64,000 bases of DNA from Planctomycetota bacterium (GTDB taxonomy: Bacteria > Planctomycetota > Uabimicrobiia > Uabimicrobiales > Uabimicrobiaceae): contig JAJDCR010000082.1 of assembly GCA_029260735.1 (NCBI GenBank), positions 41,902-105,901 of the forward strand, written 5' to 3'. The notes below the pieces were generated by a model, which was not told where the DNA came from, made no database searches, and saw only the letters and a list, made by a program, of their open reading frames with translations. Numbering within the stretch: the first letter of the stretch is position 1; each line of letters opens with the position of its first letter. The position numbers and the translations under genes are program-made. Of the stretch, positions 53,179-64,000 are shown in pieces.

Positions 53179-53844
53179 CTATTGAGGATATCGACTTACG
53201 ACGACCTTGCTAGGACGTATGACACGGTCATGGAAAGTGTAGCCCTTTTCCATTTCATAAAGCACTGTCATGTTAGGTTCATCAGTCGTTTCCTGTTGGC
53301 TGAGAGCTTCGTGAAACTTAGGATCGAATGTTTTTCCTATGGCTTCGATGGTTTTTACTTCCGAATCGTTTAAGAGCTTTTGGAGCTCTTTTTCGAGAAG
53401 GGTGATACCTTCAAAAAAGTTAGGATCGATGTTGACATCTTTTCCAGAGTTAATGGCTAATTGCAAGTGATCTAAAATAACAATGAGATTTTTCAGAATA
53501 TCTTGGTTTGCGTAACGTCGAGCGGACATTTGCTCGCGTTCTGCTCGCTTTCGATAATTCTCGTTCTCGGCTTGATTACGTTGCAATGTTTCTAGATAAT
53601 ACTCTGTATTTTGAGCTTTATTAAAGAGCTTAGCTAGCTCTTGGTCGCTCATTTTTTCTACCAAGGCTCGATAGTCTGGTGTTTCTTCTTCAGAACTCTC
53701 TTCGTTGTCGTTTTCTGTGGCGACTTCTTCATTTTGAATAGCGTCGTCTTCTACAACTGACTCGGACTGATTCTCGGCCTGGGCAGTGTTTTTTTCTTCT
53801 GACTTGCTTTCTTGATCAGCATTGATGGGGATTTTTCTTTCCAT
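53179..53844 (-). CDS. grpE: nucleotide exchange factor GrpE
   Basis: GrpE releases ADP from DnaK and so completes the Hsp70 cycle. The 221 residues have an acidic disordered N-terminus (about 1-60), the coiled dimerisation region and the conserved core (NENYRKRAEREQ, then VLYEMEKGYTFHDRVIRPSKVVVSRYPQ). After the TAG stop the same frame stays open for 17 further codons (PAKKTEETPEKESDNAK) before another TAG at 53125-53127; this tail looks like a normal charged GrpE C-terminus. It is last in a groEL-groES-groEL-dnaJ-grpE operon, 50 bp after dnaJ. No dnaK is in the window. Confidence 0.95.
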   Translation of the reverse strand: MERKIPINADQESKSEEKNTAQAENQSESVVEDDAIQNEEVATENDNEESSEEETPDYRALVEKMSDQELAKLFNKAQNTEYYLETLQRNQAENENYRKRAEREQMSARRYANQDILKNLIVILDHLQLAINSGKDVNIDPNFFEGITLLEKELQKLLNDSEVKTIEAIGKTFDPKFHEALSQQETTDEPNMTVLYEMEKGYTFHDRVIRPSKVVVSRYPQ

Positions 53845-53894
53845 GCCCTTGCTCCTTCAAACATTTTCCCGAATTAAATAGCATTAGGAATAAC

Positions 53895-55037
53895 TTACTT
53901 TTCTTCTGAACTAAAAAGTTCGGAAACTTTTTCCCAAAAAGTTTTCAAACCAGGAGATTTATTCTCCTCTTCGGTTTTAGCAAATTCCTGCAATAGCCGT
54001 CTTTGCTCTTTTGTTAATTTTTTGGGAACTTCTACGATAACTTCAATTAACTGGTCACCTTTACCACGTCCTCGTACGTTGGGGAAACCCTTACCAGGTA
54101 GACGTAGAATTTCTCCATTTTGGGTTCCTGGTGGTACATTGAGTTTACTCATACCATGGATGGTAGGAATCTCAATTTTTGCTCCCAAAGCTGCTTGGGT
54201 GAAAGTTATGGGAAGTTGAAGAACAACACTGTCATTGTGACGAGCAAACAAAGGATGATCTTTGACTCGAATTTCGCAATAGAGGTCTCCTCTAGGGACA
54301 CCAGCTTCTAAAGACTCCCCTTCTCCTGGAATTCTAATTTGAATACCATCTTCAACTCCTGCGGGAATTTTAATCTCCAGCTCTCTTTCGACCACTTTGT
54401 TTCCTGTTCCTTGACAGGTTTTACAAGGGTCAGTGATAACAGAGCCTCGACCACCACAATAAGAACAAGTAGTTCTTAAGCTGAAAAAACCATGCGATTG
54501 TTGCATCGTTCCTGTTCCATTACAATGCTGACAAACTTGGGGAGATGTTCCTTTTTTACAAGCACTCCCTTCACAGGTTTCGCATATTTCTCTTCTCTTA
54601 ACTTTGATTGTTTTCGCTGATGTCTGAGCGGGCTCTGCAAACTCCATGTCAACTGTGCAGCGAATGTGGTTACCGCGGCGAGCTCTTCCTCCTCCTCGAC
54701 CACCACCACCTAAGCCAAAGAGATCTTCAAAAATGCTACCACCACCGCCACCACCAAAAATGGCACTAAATATATCTTCAGCACTGCTAAATCCAGATCC
54801 GCCTCTTCCCGAAAGTCCGGCATGTCCATAGCGATCATAAATACCACGCTTCTCTGAATTAGAAAGAACTTCGTAGGCTTCTGCTGCCTCTTTGAATTTA
54901 ACTTCTGCTTCGGCATCTCCAGGGTTTTTGTCGGGATGACTTTTTAAGGCTAACTTTCGATAACTAGATTTGATGTCATCAGAAGAAGCATTCCGCTCAA
55001 CCCCTAAAACTTCGTAATAATCTCTTTTTTCTGTCAT
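53895..55037 (-). CDS. dnaJ: chaperone DnaJ
   Basis: This 380-residue full-length type I Hsp40 stimulates DnaK and delivers substrates. It has the J domain with HPD at 34-36 and a Gly/Phe-rich region (about 75-120). The zinc-finger domain has four CxxC pairs at 152/155, 169/172, 191/194 and 205/208. The substrate-binding barrel at the C-terminus includes [15 protein letters not shown] and [16 protein letters not shown]. It is downstream of the second groEL in the same operon. Confidence 0.97.
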   Translation of the reverse strand: MTEKRDYYEVLGVERNASSDDIKSSYRKLALKSHPDKNPGDAEAEVKFKEAAEAYEVLSNSEKRGIYDRYGHAGLSGRGGSGFSSAEDIFSAIFGGGGGGSIFEDLFGLGGGGRGGGRARRGNHIRCTVDMEFAEPAQTSAKTIKVKRREICETCEGSACKKGTSPQVCQHCNGTGTMQQSHGFFSLRTTCSYCGGRGSVITDPCKTCQGTGNKVVERELEIKIPAGVEDGIQIRIPGEGESLEAGVPRGDLYCEIRVKDHPLFARHNDSVVLQLPITFTQAALGAKIEIPTIHGMSKLNVPPGTQNGEILRLPGKGFPNVRGRGKGDQLIEVIVEVPKKLTKEQRRLLQEFAKTEEENKSPGLKTFWEKVSELFSSEEK

Positions 55038-55170
55038 GATAACCTGGGTTTATAATAAAATCGGCCGGATATATAGAGACTATTTGAAAAGTAAATCTGT
55101 TGCCAAAATTACTTTTCAAATAGTCTAAAGATTTTCCGACCGATATGGTTTTTAGAACCAATCTGTTTTG

Positions 55171-56784
<1,614 letters not shown>

Positions 56785-56833
56785 TTACTCCTCCTTTGAG
56801 GGTTAGTTTACTCCGCGCTTAAAGGTGTCTAAA

Positions 56834-57121
56834 TTACTCAATTACAGCTAAGATGTCGTTTTCTCTTAGAATTTTATACTCTTTTCCCTCAAATTTTACT
56901 TCGGTGCCAGAGTATTTTCCAAAGATAATGGTTTGATTTTCTTTTACAGACATCTTTACTCTTTCGCCGCTTCCTAGTAATTTTCCATTACCAATAGCGA
57001 TGATTTTTCCTCTTTGAGGTTTTTCTTTTGCAGTTTCTGGTAAAACGATACCGCCAGCGGTTTTTGTTTCCGCTTCTTCAATTTCCACAATGACTCGGTC
57101 ATCTACAGGTTGAAGTGCCAT
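56834..57121 (-). CDS. groES: co-chaperonin GroES
   Basis: This 95-residue co-chaperonin forms the lid of the GroEL chamber. Family hallmarks are [14 protein letters not shown], the mobile loop [11 protein letters not shown] (about 20-30), and [28 protein letters not shown] near the end. It lies between two groEL genes, 50 bp after the first, so the order is groEL-groES-groEL, the reverse of the usual groES-groEL. Confidence 0.96.
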   Translation of the reverse strand: MALQPVDDRVIVEIEEAETKTAGGIVLPETAKEKPQRGKIIAIGNGKLLGSGERVKMSVKENQTIIFGKYSGTEVKFEGKEYKILRENDILAVIE

Positions 57122-57171
57122 ATTGATTTGCTCCTACACAAAAAATCATAAATTTTAGTATTTTTTTTGAA

Positions 57172-58788
57172 TTACATCATGCCATCATCAAAAGACATGT
57201 CGTTGTCTCCGTCTTTTTCAGGAATATTCGTGATTAGACAATCAGAGCTGAGCAAGATGGAGGCAGCACTTACTGCGTTTTGTAAGGCAGAGCGAGTTAC
57301 TTTTACAGGATCGATAATTCCCAACTCATAAAGATCTCCAAATTGATTGTCGGCAGCATTGTAACCATAGTTACCTTTATTGCGAAGAACTTGTCGAGCA
57401 ATCACAGAGCCTTCTTCTCCTGCATTTTCAGAAATTTGCTTAATGGGAACTTGAAGAGCTTTTTCAATGACTTTAACACCGAAAGCCTCTTCTCCTTCGA
57501 GAGAAAGTTTACTTAGACTTTGAGAAGCGCGTAAATAAGCGACTCCGCCGCCTGGTAAAGTACCTTCTTCTTTTGCTGCTCTAGTTGCATGAACCGCATC
57601 TTCAATGCGCGCTTTGACTTCTTTTAGTTCTACTTCAGAAGCAGCACCGACATTGATTCGAGCAATTCCACCAGCTAACTTAGCTAAACGCTCTTCGAGT
57701 TTTTCTCGGTCGTAGTCAGAATCTGTATTTTGAATTTCTTTGCGAATCTGATTTACTCGTGCTTCTACAGATGAAGCTTCTCCAGCTCCTTCTGTAATAG
57801 TTGTGTTGTCTGAACTTATAACTATTTTTTTAGCAGTTCCCAAGTCTGTCTCAGATACTTTTTCCAGATCGATGGCTAAGTCTTTGAAAAGAGCTTTGCC
57901 ACCTGTCAAAATGGCAATGTCTTCCATCATTGCTTTGCGACGATCGCCATAGCCAGGAGCTTTTATAACACAGCAATTTAAGATACCTCGGATTTTGTTA
58001 ACAACAAGAGTAGCTAAAGCTTCTCCATCAACGTCTTCTGCAATAATGAGAAGTTGACGTTTTTCTTGTGAACATTTTTCCATAAGAGGAAGCAGTTTTT
58101 TTACCGCAGAAATTTTATCTTCCCAAATCAAAATGTAGGGGTTTTCTAAAATGGTTTCCATTGTATCTTGGTTTGTCATGAAGTGAGGAGAAACATAGCC
58201 TCGGTCAAACTGCATACCATCAACAACTTCTACATTGATATCCATGCTTTTGCCTTCCTCGACAGTAATAACACCGTCTTGACCGACTTTACGCATAGCT
58301 TCTGCAATCATTTCACCAATAGCAGAGTCATTGTTAGATGCAATGGTTGCTACTTGGAGAATTTCTTTGTCTCCTTTGACTTCTTGAGCCATCGCTTTAA
58401 GTTCTTTTACGACATGTTCAACAGCCTTATTCATTCCTGAAATAAGGTTCGTCATGTTCGTTCCAGCAACAACATGTTTTAGGCCCTCTAAGTAAATTGC
58501 TTCGGTTAGGACTGTGGCTGTAGTAGTGCCGTCTCCCGCTGCATCCGAAGTTTTGGAAGCAACCTCTTTAACAATTTGTGCAGCCATGTTTTCGTATGGG
58601 TCTGAAAGCTCAATCTCTTCAGCTACAGTAACACCATCTTTAGTGATATTGGGAGCTCCCCATCCTTTATCAATGACAACGTTGCGACCCTTTGGACCTA
58701 AGGTAGCTTTAACCGCTTTGGCTAATTTTTCTACACCCTTTCGTGTTGCTTCACGTGCCTCTTGATCGAAGGCTAACTGTTTAGCCAT
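57172..58788 (-). CDS. groEL: chaperonin GroEL, first copy
   Basis: ATG 58788 is used since AAGGAGATAAAG precedes it and [12 protein letters not shown] is the normal GroEL start; the 27 residues of open frame before it (to 58869) are not GroEL sequence. The 538-residue protein has [17 protein letters not shown] at 85-89, and a short Met/Asp tail (SFDDGMM) instead of GGM repeats. It heads the five-gene chaperone operon. No CIRCE operator was found upstream. Confidence 0.95.
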   Translation of the reverse strand: MAKQLAFDQEAREATRKGVEKLAKAVKATLGPKGRNVVIDKGWGAPNITKDGVTVAEEIELSDPYENMAAQIVKEVASKTSDAAGDGTTTATVLTEAIYLEGLKHVVAGTNMTNLISGMNKAVEHVVKELKAMAQEVKGDKEILQVATIASNNDSAIGEMIAEAMRKVGQDGVITVEEGKSMDINVEVVDGMQFDRGYVSPHFMTNQDTMETILENPYILIWEDKISAVKKLLPLMEKCSQEKRQLLIIAEDVDGEALATLVVNKIRGILNCCVIKAPGYGDRRKAMMEDIAILTGGKALFKDLAIDLEKVSETDLGTAKKIVISSDNTTITEGAGEASSVEARVNQIRKEIQNTDSDYDREKLEERLAKLAGGIARINVGAASEVELKEVKARIEDAVHATRAAKEEGTLPGGGVAYLRASQSLSKLSLEGEEAFGVKVIEKALQVPIKQISENAGEEGSVIARQVLRNKGNYGYNAADNQFGDLYELGIIDPVKVTRSALQNAVSAASILLSSDCLITNIPEKDGDNDMSFDDGMM

Positions 58789-59292
58789 AGACTTTATCTC
58801 CTTATAAATTCTCTGGTAACTATCACTTTTGCTTTGTTTTAGAAATGCAAACAAATCATTAATTATCATTAATCTAAGATTTAGTCTGCATATGTTTACT
58901 TTAGTTTTTGGGTTTGCTGGATGTTTATTTGCAAAATGTGTACCGTTGAAAAAGAGAAAACCTTACTTTGCTACCTAAGTGTTTGAGTAACAAAAGTTAA
59001 GATAAAAAAAACTTATTCTCTTCCTTCCTTGCCGTTTTATTTTGCTTCCTAAGCCTTGTCATAGTGACACTACTAAAATCAAAAGATAACAAATTTTGGC
59101 AGGCTTAAGTGAGAAAGTAAATTTCAAGACTATAGTCTCTCATTGAATCTCTTTTTTGATCTCTTTTGAGGAAAAGGAAAAAACTTGACTTCCCTTTAAA
59201 CAATAGGTAGACTTACGCAATTCAAAATGTTTTCGATGACACATCAGATCAAATTCCCCCAAACAAACTACTTTAATTATATTGTGAATTTT
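58789..59292. other. divergent intergenic region groEL / barrel protein
   Basis: This spacer of about 500 bp contains the plus-strand promoter at 59185-59213. On the minus strand I see AT-rich -10-like runs but no convincing heat-shock or CIRCE element, and no gene or repeat. Confidence 0.5.
59185..59213 (+). promoter_or_regulatory. probable sigma70-type promoter
   Basis: TTGACT at 59185-59190, a 17-bp spacer and TAGACT at 59208-59213, upstream of the barrel protein gene. Confidence 0.45.
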
Positions 59293-60612
59293 ATGAAATA
59301 TTGGCTGATTATATCTTTCATACTCCTTCTCTTTTTTTCTGCACCAAGCATATATGGTGACGTTGCCCCTTCTGATGAATCTATCGATTCTCCCAACTCT
59401 TCCTCAAAAGCAAAAAATACACCTGAGGAGAAAACAGAAAATACACCCGAGAAGGAACTTCCTCTAATGGAAGAATCTCCCAGCGAACAAGGGGAAACTT
59501 TTGGTGTTCCTCTTCCTATTTTTAGTACAGATCCTAACACTGGGGACAGTATAGGTTTTTTACTTGCAGTTGTGACAGAAAGTGAGGGGCATATTAGTAG
59601 TATTGTTGTTCCTCTTTTGACAGACAATGAGCTAACAGGGATTAACTTTGACTTGAATGTCTTAGGTTTTCCTTCTGATGATATCGACTACTTTCTTTTA
59701 CTTTCTCATAGCAGCGAAGATTTTTGGGACTATCAGTTTGAATATGAACACCACCGTTTTTGGGCAGAAGACCTTACCTTAGAGTTCAACATTGGGTTTG
59801 AAAATTCGGCTAGTAATCGTTTTCATGGTATTGGAGCGAATAGCGAAGAGGACGATGAAACGAGCTTTACTTTCAAAGAAATTATTGGGGCCATTACGAT
59901 CAAAAAGAAAATTTTTCCCCATTTTTCGGCCAGTTTTGGAATTAAAGGACGTTCCCGAGAACCAGGAGATAGTGTCGTTGAGGATGTTCCTAGTTTAGTC
60001 GATTTATTTCCTGATGAAGAAGGAATCGAGGGGGTTAGCTATACCCTTCCTGTTGAATTTGGCTTATCATATGATACAAGAGACTCTCGGGTTACTCCTA
60101 GTTCTGGTATCCTTGCCCGTATGTTTTTAGAGGTGGGCGATGAAGCAGTTTTGAGTTCTTTTTCTTTTCGGCGGTATGGAGGAGAAGTTCGTGGCTATAT
60201 TCCCTTAGATGACGAGGGGGTTTTTACCACGGCAATTAGAGGATTGATTGAGTTTGTCGATGGAGATGATATTCCCTTCTTTGAGTTGAGTAGTTTGGGG
60301 GGAAAAAATAGCTTAAGGGGTTTCGGAAAAGGACGTTTTTACGATAATCATCGGGTTTTAGTCAATATAGAAGAGCGTATACGTCTTTACCGCTGGTTAG
60401 TGGGAGATATTAACTTAGATATAGAAACAGCAGTATTCCTTGATATGGGGCAAGTTTTTCGGTCTCCTCGTGATATCAAAGTGAATGATATTCAATTTGT
60501 CTTAGGGGCTGGTGTCCGTTTTGTCGTTCGGTCTCAGATTGTTGCAGCAATTGACTTTGGTTATGGAGAAGAGGGTAGTGCTGCTTTTGCCGGTTTAGAT
60601 TACCCTTTTTAA
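59293..60612 (+). CDS. Omp85/BamA-superfamily outer-membrane barrel protein
   Basis: ATG 59293 (439 residues) is chosen because it gives a proper signal peptide (MKYWLIISFILLLFF, cut near SIYG); an in-frame ATG at 59227 would add 22 residues. A short Ser/Glu/Pro-rich linker follows, then a beta-barrel with the Omp85 signature GGKNSLRGFGKGRFYD (the RGF of the L6 loop) and a C-terminal Phe. No POTRA domains are recognisable, so it resembles a compact surface-antigen D15-like protein, not BamA itself. It is followed after 14 bp by the epimerase gene and is likely co-transcribed. Confidence 0.82.
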   Translation: MKYWLIISFILLLFFSAPSIYGDVAPSDESIDSPNSSSKAKNTPEEKTENTPEKELPLMEESPSEQGETFGVPLPIFSTDPNTGDSIGFLLAVVTESEGHISSIVVPLLTDNELTGINFDLNVLGFPSDDIDYFLLLSHSSEDFWDYQFEYEHHRFWAEDLTLEFNIGFENSASNRFHGIGANSEEDDETSFTFKEIIGAITIKKKIFPHFSASFGIKGRSREPGDSVVEDVPSLVDLFPDEEGIEGVSYTLPVEFGLSYDTRDSRVTPSSGILARMFLEVGDEAVLSSFSFRRYGGEVRGYIPLDDEGVFTTAIRGLIEFVDGDDIPFFELSSLGGKNSLRGFGKGRFYDNHRVLVNIEERIRLYRWLVGDINLDIETAVFLDMGQVFRSPRDIKVNDIQFVLGAGVRFVVRSQIVAAIDFGYGEEGSAAFAGLDYPF

Positions 60613-60626
60613 GTGGGGATTTTAGT

Positions 60627-61604
60627 ATGAAAGCGCTTGTTACAGGAGCCTCTGGTTTTGTGGGGTATTCCGTTGCCAAAACTCTTTTAGATGCAGGCTT
60701 TTCAGTCAAAGCAATTGTTCGTTCTCCCTCCAACTATCTCTCCCAGTTGCCTGTTGAAATTTGTTTTGGAGATCTTCTGGATCGCGATTCCTTAAAAAAA
60801 GCTTTAGAAGGGTGTGACTATCTTTTTCATGTGGCGGCTCATTATAGTTTATGGGAAAGAGACCCTCAAATCTTGTATAAGGTAAATGTAGAAGGAACTC
60901 GCAGCCTCTTTGAGGTGGCAAGTGAAATGTCTATAAAGAAGATTGTTTATACAAGCTCGGTTGCTACAATCAAGCTTTCCTCAGATGGTTCTCCTGTCGA
61001 TGAAACTAGTATCGGAAGTTTAGAAAATATGGTGGGGCATTATAAAAGATCAAAGTTTCAAGCAGAGGAAGTTGCTCAAAAAATGGCGTCTGAAGGAGTT
61101 CCCATAACAATAGTGAACCCTAGTGCTCCCGTCGGACCTTTTGATGTAAAACCTACTCCAACAGGGAAAATTACTTTAGATTTTTTAAAGCGCAAAATGC
61201 CCGCTTATGTTGACACCGGTTTGAATATTGCTCCTGTTGAAGATGTGGCCAAAGGACATCTCCTTGCTTTAGAAAAAGGAAAAATTGGAGAGCGTTATAT
61301 TTTGGGCGGAAAAAATCTACGCTTGATTGAAATTCTTCAGATTTTGGAGAGCATTACGAAACTGCCTGCTCCCAAAATTTGTATGCCTTATTGGGTAGCA
61401 TATAGCGCGGGGGTTGCTAGCGAGATGATGGCTCGAGTTTTTCACACTCCCCCTGCTGTTCCCTTGGAAGGAGTGAGAATGTCAAAGAAATATATGTTTT
61501 TTGAAAGTGAAAAGGCCATGAAAGATCTTGGCTATAAAAAAACTAGTGTAGAAGATGCTCTAAGCCGAGCAGTTGATTGGTTTCGTAACAATGGATACGT
61601 CTAA
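60627..61604 (+). CDS. NAD-dependent epimerase, HpnA-like
   Basis: This 325-residue extended short-chain dehydrogenase has the NAD motif TGASGFVGYSVAK (7-19) and the catalytic YxxxK in HYKRSKFQAEE. The block LFHVAAHYSLWERDPQILY and NVEGTRSLF matches the hopanoid-associated sugar epimerase group (HpnA). It probably epimerises or reduces a nucleotide- or lipid-linked sugar. No hopanoid genes are adjacent, so the gene symbol is not assigned. It is in an operon with the barrel protein. Confidence 0.85.
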   Translation: MKALVTGASGFVGYSVAKTLLDAGFSVKAIVRSPSNYLSQLPVEICFGDLLDRDSLKKALEGCDYLFHVAAHYSLWERDPQILYKVNVEGTRSLFEVASEMSIKKIVYTSSVATIKLSSDGSPVDETSIGSLENMVGHYKRSKFQAEEVAQKMASEGVPITIVNPSAPVGPFDVKPTPTGKITLDFLKRKMPAYVDTGLNIAPVEDVAKGHLLALEKGKIGERYILGGKNLRLIEILQILESITKLPAPKICMPYWVAYSAGVASEMMARVFHTPPAVPLEGVRMSKKYMFFESEKAMKDLGYKKTSVEDALSRAVDWFRNNGYV

Positions 61605-61622
61605 ATTTATAGATGTATAAGA

Positions 61623-61640
61623 GAACTGGTTAACCAGTTC
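61623..61640. repeat. 18-bp perfect palindrome
   Basis: GAACTGGTTAACCAGTTC is a perfect inverted repeat between the epimerase and the next gene. It could be an operator or a small hairpin; no T-run follows. Confidence 0.6.
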
Positions 61641-61663
61641 CTGAAAAAAACTCGGACATTATT

Positions 61664-62149
61664 ATGTTGGCAAAACTCATTCAACAAAAATTAAAGGCCG
61701 GAATGAAAGTAAATTTTATCCTTTCGACCGGAAAAGAAATTGCGGGTTTAATTGTAAGAATTGAATCTAGTCGTGTTGTTATTAAGTCACAAGAGCGCGA
61801 AAAGAAACGCCTTGCGGTTAATATTCAAGCAATCGCTGCCTGGGAAATTCTAAGCGAAGAGGAAGAAGATCAATTATTTGAAGACTTAATTAAATTACCA
61901 GAAAAAGCGAATAAAAATATAGATAATCTAAAATATGATACTGTTGTGGAAACAGAAGAGTTTGAATGGAAGCAGTTACTCGCTGAGTCTGACAAGAAAA
62001 AAAGAGGTTTTCGCAGAGGAAACCCTCGTCCAACAAAAAGATCATTCACTCCACCTCAGGTGCCTTCAGAGAACAAAGCTCTTGTTTTTATTATTTTTGG
62101 AATTATTACATTAGGTATTTTACTTTATTTTATGGTTTTTTCTTCATGA
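61664..62149 (+). CDS. small protein with C-terminal TM, Sm-like N-terminus
   Basis: The 161 residues begin with a compact beta-rich domain of about 60 residues (GMKVNFILSTGKEIAGLIVRI, VVIKSQ, LAVNIQAIAAWEIL) that resembles an LSm/Hfq-like small barrel, which I infer only from pattern. An acidic linker and a basic stretch (KKKRGFRRGNPRPTKR) follow, then a C-terminal membrane helix (about 139-158). It overlaps the next gene by 4 bp (ATGA), so the two are translationally coupled. Confidence 0.72.
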   Translation: MLAKLIQQKLKAGMKVNFILSTGKEIAGLIVRIESSRVVIKSQEREKKRLAVNIQAIAAWEILSEEEEDQLFEDLIKLPEKANKNIDNLKYDTVVETEEFEWKQLLAESDKKKRGFRRGNPRPTKRSFTPPQVPSENKALVFIIFGIITLGILLYFMVFSS

Positions 62150-63237
62150 AAAAAATTATTCGAATTCTCTTTATCATGCTACTGCCTAGCTTCTTTGTGG
62201 CTTGTTCGCCTAGCTTTGTTCTCCAGGCGGCTTTTGAGGAAGGGAAAATTCTTTGGAATCGAGAATACATCCAGGATGTACTCGAAGATCCAAAGGTTAC
62301 CCCCGAAGACAAAAAGAAGCTCAAAGCTGTTTTGGAGGCAAGAGAGTTTGCTAAACAAATAGGGCTTGATCCAGGAGAGTCCTACACCATGTACTCCAAA
62401 GTTGATCGAGAAATTCTTCTTTGGGTTGTTGCGGGCTCTAAACCGACTTCTTTTGATTTTGCTACCTGGTGGTTTCCTTTTGTCGGAGAAGTTCCCTATA
62501 AAGGTTTTTTTTTCCAAGATGATGCCGAAGATGAAGCCCGTAGTTTAAAGTTCACTGGTTATGAATCCTATATTCGAGAAGCCGATGCTTTTAGCACCTT
62601 AGGATGGTTTAATGACCCGGTTCTTTCTACGACCTTAAAACATGAAGAATCGACCATTGTGAATATTGTTATTCACGAAACATTACACCGCAATATCTGG
62701 ATTCCTGATAATGTGGGATTTAATGAAAGTCTCGCTAATTTTGTCGGTCTCCAAGGAGCCATTGAATTTTACTACCAAAAACTCGAACAAATCTCTCCTG
62801 AAAATGCTCAGTTTAGCGAATGGCAAAACCATCTGTTTCTTGCCGAAAATGGCAAAAAGCAAAACTTTGTTCTTGCTCAAATTGTTCGCCAACTCTATGA
62901 AGAACTTTTCACCCTCTACGAAAGCGATCTCTGTAAACCCGCCAAACTAAAACGCCGGAAAGAAATTTTCGACAGCCATATTGATCCTATACGAAAAATT
63001 AACCCAGACCTAAGCATTTTTAAGACACCTAATAATGCGGAGATTATCCAGTACTACCTTTATTTACAGCAAATAGAAGACTTTGATCGGCTCTATACAC
63101 TCTGCGAAAAGAACTGGGCCCGTTTTTTTGCTAAAATTAAAGAAATCCAAGAAAAAACAGAAGAGGACTCCGAAGAAGATCCTTTTCTTTTGCTGGGTGC
63201 TTTGGTCGGGAGAGAGAAGGTCGAAACGGCAAATTAA
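62146..63237 (+). CDS. lipoprotein zinc aminopeptidase-like protein (PF10023 type)
   Basis: The 363 residues begin with a lipoprotein signal (MKKIIRILFIMLLPSFFVAC, lipobox FVAC). The sequence YTMYSKVDREILLWVVAG, FPFVGEVPYKGFF and the zinc motif HETLH (inside NIVIHETLHRN) followed by NESLANFVG match the putative aminopeptidase family PF10023. The two His and the Glu of the later NE block would hold zinc. It should be an outer-membrane or periplasmic peptidase. It is coupled to the small membrane protein gene by a 4-bp overlap. Confidence 0.88.
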   Translation: MKKIIRILFIMLLPSFFVACSPSFVLQAAFEEGKILWNREYIQDVLEDPKVTPEDKKKLKAVLEAREFAKQIGLDPGESYTMYSKVDREILLWVVAGSKPTSFDFATWWFPFVGEVPYKGFFFQDDAEDEARSLKFTGYESYIREADAFSTLGWFNDPVLSTTLKHEESTIVNIVIHETLHRNIWIPDNVGFNESLANFVGLQGAIEFYYQKLEQISPENAQFSEWQNHLFLAENGKKQNFVLAQIVRQLYEELFTLYESDLCKPAKLKRRKEIFDSHIDPIRKINPDLSIFKTPNNAEIIQYYLYLQQIEDFDRLYTLCEKNWARFFAKIKEIQEKTEEDSEEDPFLLLGALVGREKVETAN

Positions 63238-63303
63238 GATTTCGTGTGGAATGGATTATTTTCCAGGCGTTGTTTTCCCAGGGCGTTGTTTGGACGTTGT
63301 TTT

Positions 63304-63607
63304 CCCAGGGCGTTGCCCTGGGCTGAGTTGTATCGTTCTTTCAGAACTCTGCGTTGGGTTCTTTATTTTTCCAAGTCAAAAAAGTTACTCCATATTTACT
63401 CCACTTCTTAGCACTATATTTTCTAAGAGAAACCAATCCTTGGCGGACAATACGAAAAGAAACCAATTTTCCTCGCACAACACCTGGAGGAAATCTTCCG
63501 CGCACGCCAGAGAAAACAATCTTTTACGGACAATGCCCAGAGAAAATAAAAACCCAACGTAGAGTTCTGAAAGAACGATACAACCCAGCCCAGGGCAACG
63601 CCCTGGG
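63304..63607. repeat. inverted-repeat element 2 (57-bp arms, covarying hairpins)
   Basis: Arms 63304-63360 and 63551-63607 are inverted repeats matching at 55 of 57 bases. Each has hairpin 1 (CCCAGGGC-GTT-GCCCTGGG), linker CTG(A/G)GTTGT and hairpin 2 (GTTC-TTTCA-GAAC). The architecture equals that of element 1 at 43944-44260, with compensating changes in both stems. About 190 bp of unrelated AT-rich sequence lies between the arms. Confidence 0.87.
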
Positions 63608-63701
63608 AATATTGGAACATCAACATTCCCAGCCCTGAAGGGGCGAAATAATTTAAAATGTTTCGCCCCTTCAGGGCTAGGTTTGTGTTAATCCCATAAT
63701 C

Positions 63702-63745
63702 CCCAGGGCGTTGCCCTGGGCTAGGTTGTGTAGGCCTTTCAGGCC
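63702..63745. repeat. single unit of the same hairpin repeat
   Basis: CCCAGGGCGTTGCCCTGGG, linker CTAGGTTGTGTA and hairpin 2 as GGCC-TTTCA-GGCC. It has no opposing arm within the window, so it is a solo unit or a truncated element. Confidence 0.8.
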
Positions 63746-63978
63746 AAAAACAAAAAACCTACCCTTGACAGCCCCCAAATGGGGGACAAAAAGGATTTCT
63801 TTGTATATGTCAGGTATTTGTTGGCGTATTCTTGTATTTCTATAATTCCTAAAAACGGGATTATAAGTCGATTGCCAAAAGTTATTGGACAATGTATTTA
63901 AAGGGCGTGAGAAGAAAAGTTGTAATATTGAGATTGCTGAGCAGATAGCGATTTAAAATTATATAACGAGGAAGTAAG

Positions 63979-64000
63979 ATGGAGTGCTCATTGCGTAAAC
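63979..64000 (+). CDS. start of a gene cut by the right edge
   Basis: ATG 63979 is preceded by GAGGAAG. Only seven codons (MECSLRK) are present, so nothing can be said about its function. The ribosome site and its position after a gene-free leader suggest a true start. Confidence 0.35.

Larger units (their letters stand above)
63238..63978. other. gene-free region with inverted-repeat element 2
   Basis: This 741-bp region holds partial repeats at 63263-63303, the inverted-repeat element 63304-63607, its conserved 3' flank to about 63682, a third partial unit at 63702-63745, and an AT-rich leader to the next gene. Frames that are open here follow the palindromes and are not real genes. Confidence 0.7.

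Noticed and set aside
58789..59226. CIRCE operator (TTAGCACTC-N9-GAGTGCTAA) before groEL
   Set aside because: I read the spacer for the inverted repeat and found no match on either strand.
63083..63638. Open frames of 94-159 residues through the right-end repeats
   Set aside because: They arise from the end of the peptidase gene in another frame and from palindromic repeat DNA; the composition is not protein-like.

Overview
This is a low-GC bacterial chromosome segment, densely coded. The gene content suggests the Planctomycetota, most likely a low-GC deep lineage of the Uabimicrobium kind. The clues are Hanks-type Ser/Thr kinases with TPR tails, a TPR protein ending in two RNA polymerase alpha-CTD modules, very large TPR/beta-propeller membrane proteins, several chaperonins, a PEP-CTERM protein and many secreted proteins of unknown function. 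The lineage is inferred from gene content; no rRNA or tRNA gene was recognised.

Layout. 1-5.7 kb: a SIR2-like/TPR protein cut by the left edge, a monoglyceride-lipase-like hydrolase and two protein kinases. 6-10.7 kb: truB, a small membrane protein, gpmI and a HEAT/TPR exported protein. 10.7-18.1 kb: the TPR-alphaCTD protein, a glycosyltransferase, a secreted RTX-type calcium-binding protein and two exported proteins. 18.1-25.3 kb: two very large genes (a GspK-like pseudopilin with a LamG-like domain, and a membrane protein that looks like a decayed GspE/PilB ATPase) between two direct copies of a palindromic repeat. 25.4-30 kb: exported, TPR and small membrane proteins and a signal peptidase I homologue lacking both catalytic residues. 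30.1-41.1 kb: an MglA-type GTPase with three Roadblock/LC7 proteins, between two giant DUF4388-TPR-TM-PEGA-PQQ-propeller proteins; this looks like a cell-polarity or motility signalling unit. 41.1-48.7 kb: enzymes and small accessory genes (intradiol dioxygenase, cREC protein, FCP1-like phosphatase, retinol-saturase-like oxidoreductase, GST, Ca/Na antiporter). 48.8-52.9 kb: a five-gene minus-strand operon with two AhpD-like genes, one having an in-frame UGA where the second Cys of CxxC belongs. 53.2-58.8 kb: a chaperone operon groEL-groES-groEL-dnaJ-grpE. 59.3-63.2 kb: an Omp85-like barrel protein, a sugar epimerase, a small membrane protein and a lipoprotein metallopeptidase. 63.2-64 kb: repeats and the first codons of a gene cut by the right edge.

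The strongest novel signal is the UGA-containing AhpD-like gene (50950-51513, minus). UGA is codon 84 of a C-x-x-U motif, and a perfect 7-bp hairpin with a GGC loop starts 10 nt after it, as expected of a bacterial SECIS element. The adjacent paralogue has Leu there and lacks the hairpin. Other leads are covarying hairpin repeats in long inverted-repeat elements, a 109-bp MITE-like repeat abutting stop codons, the decayed secretion ATPase, the inactive signal peptidase homologue, and an open frame continuing past the grpE stop codon.
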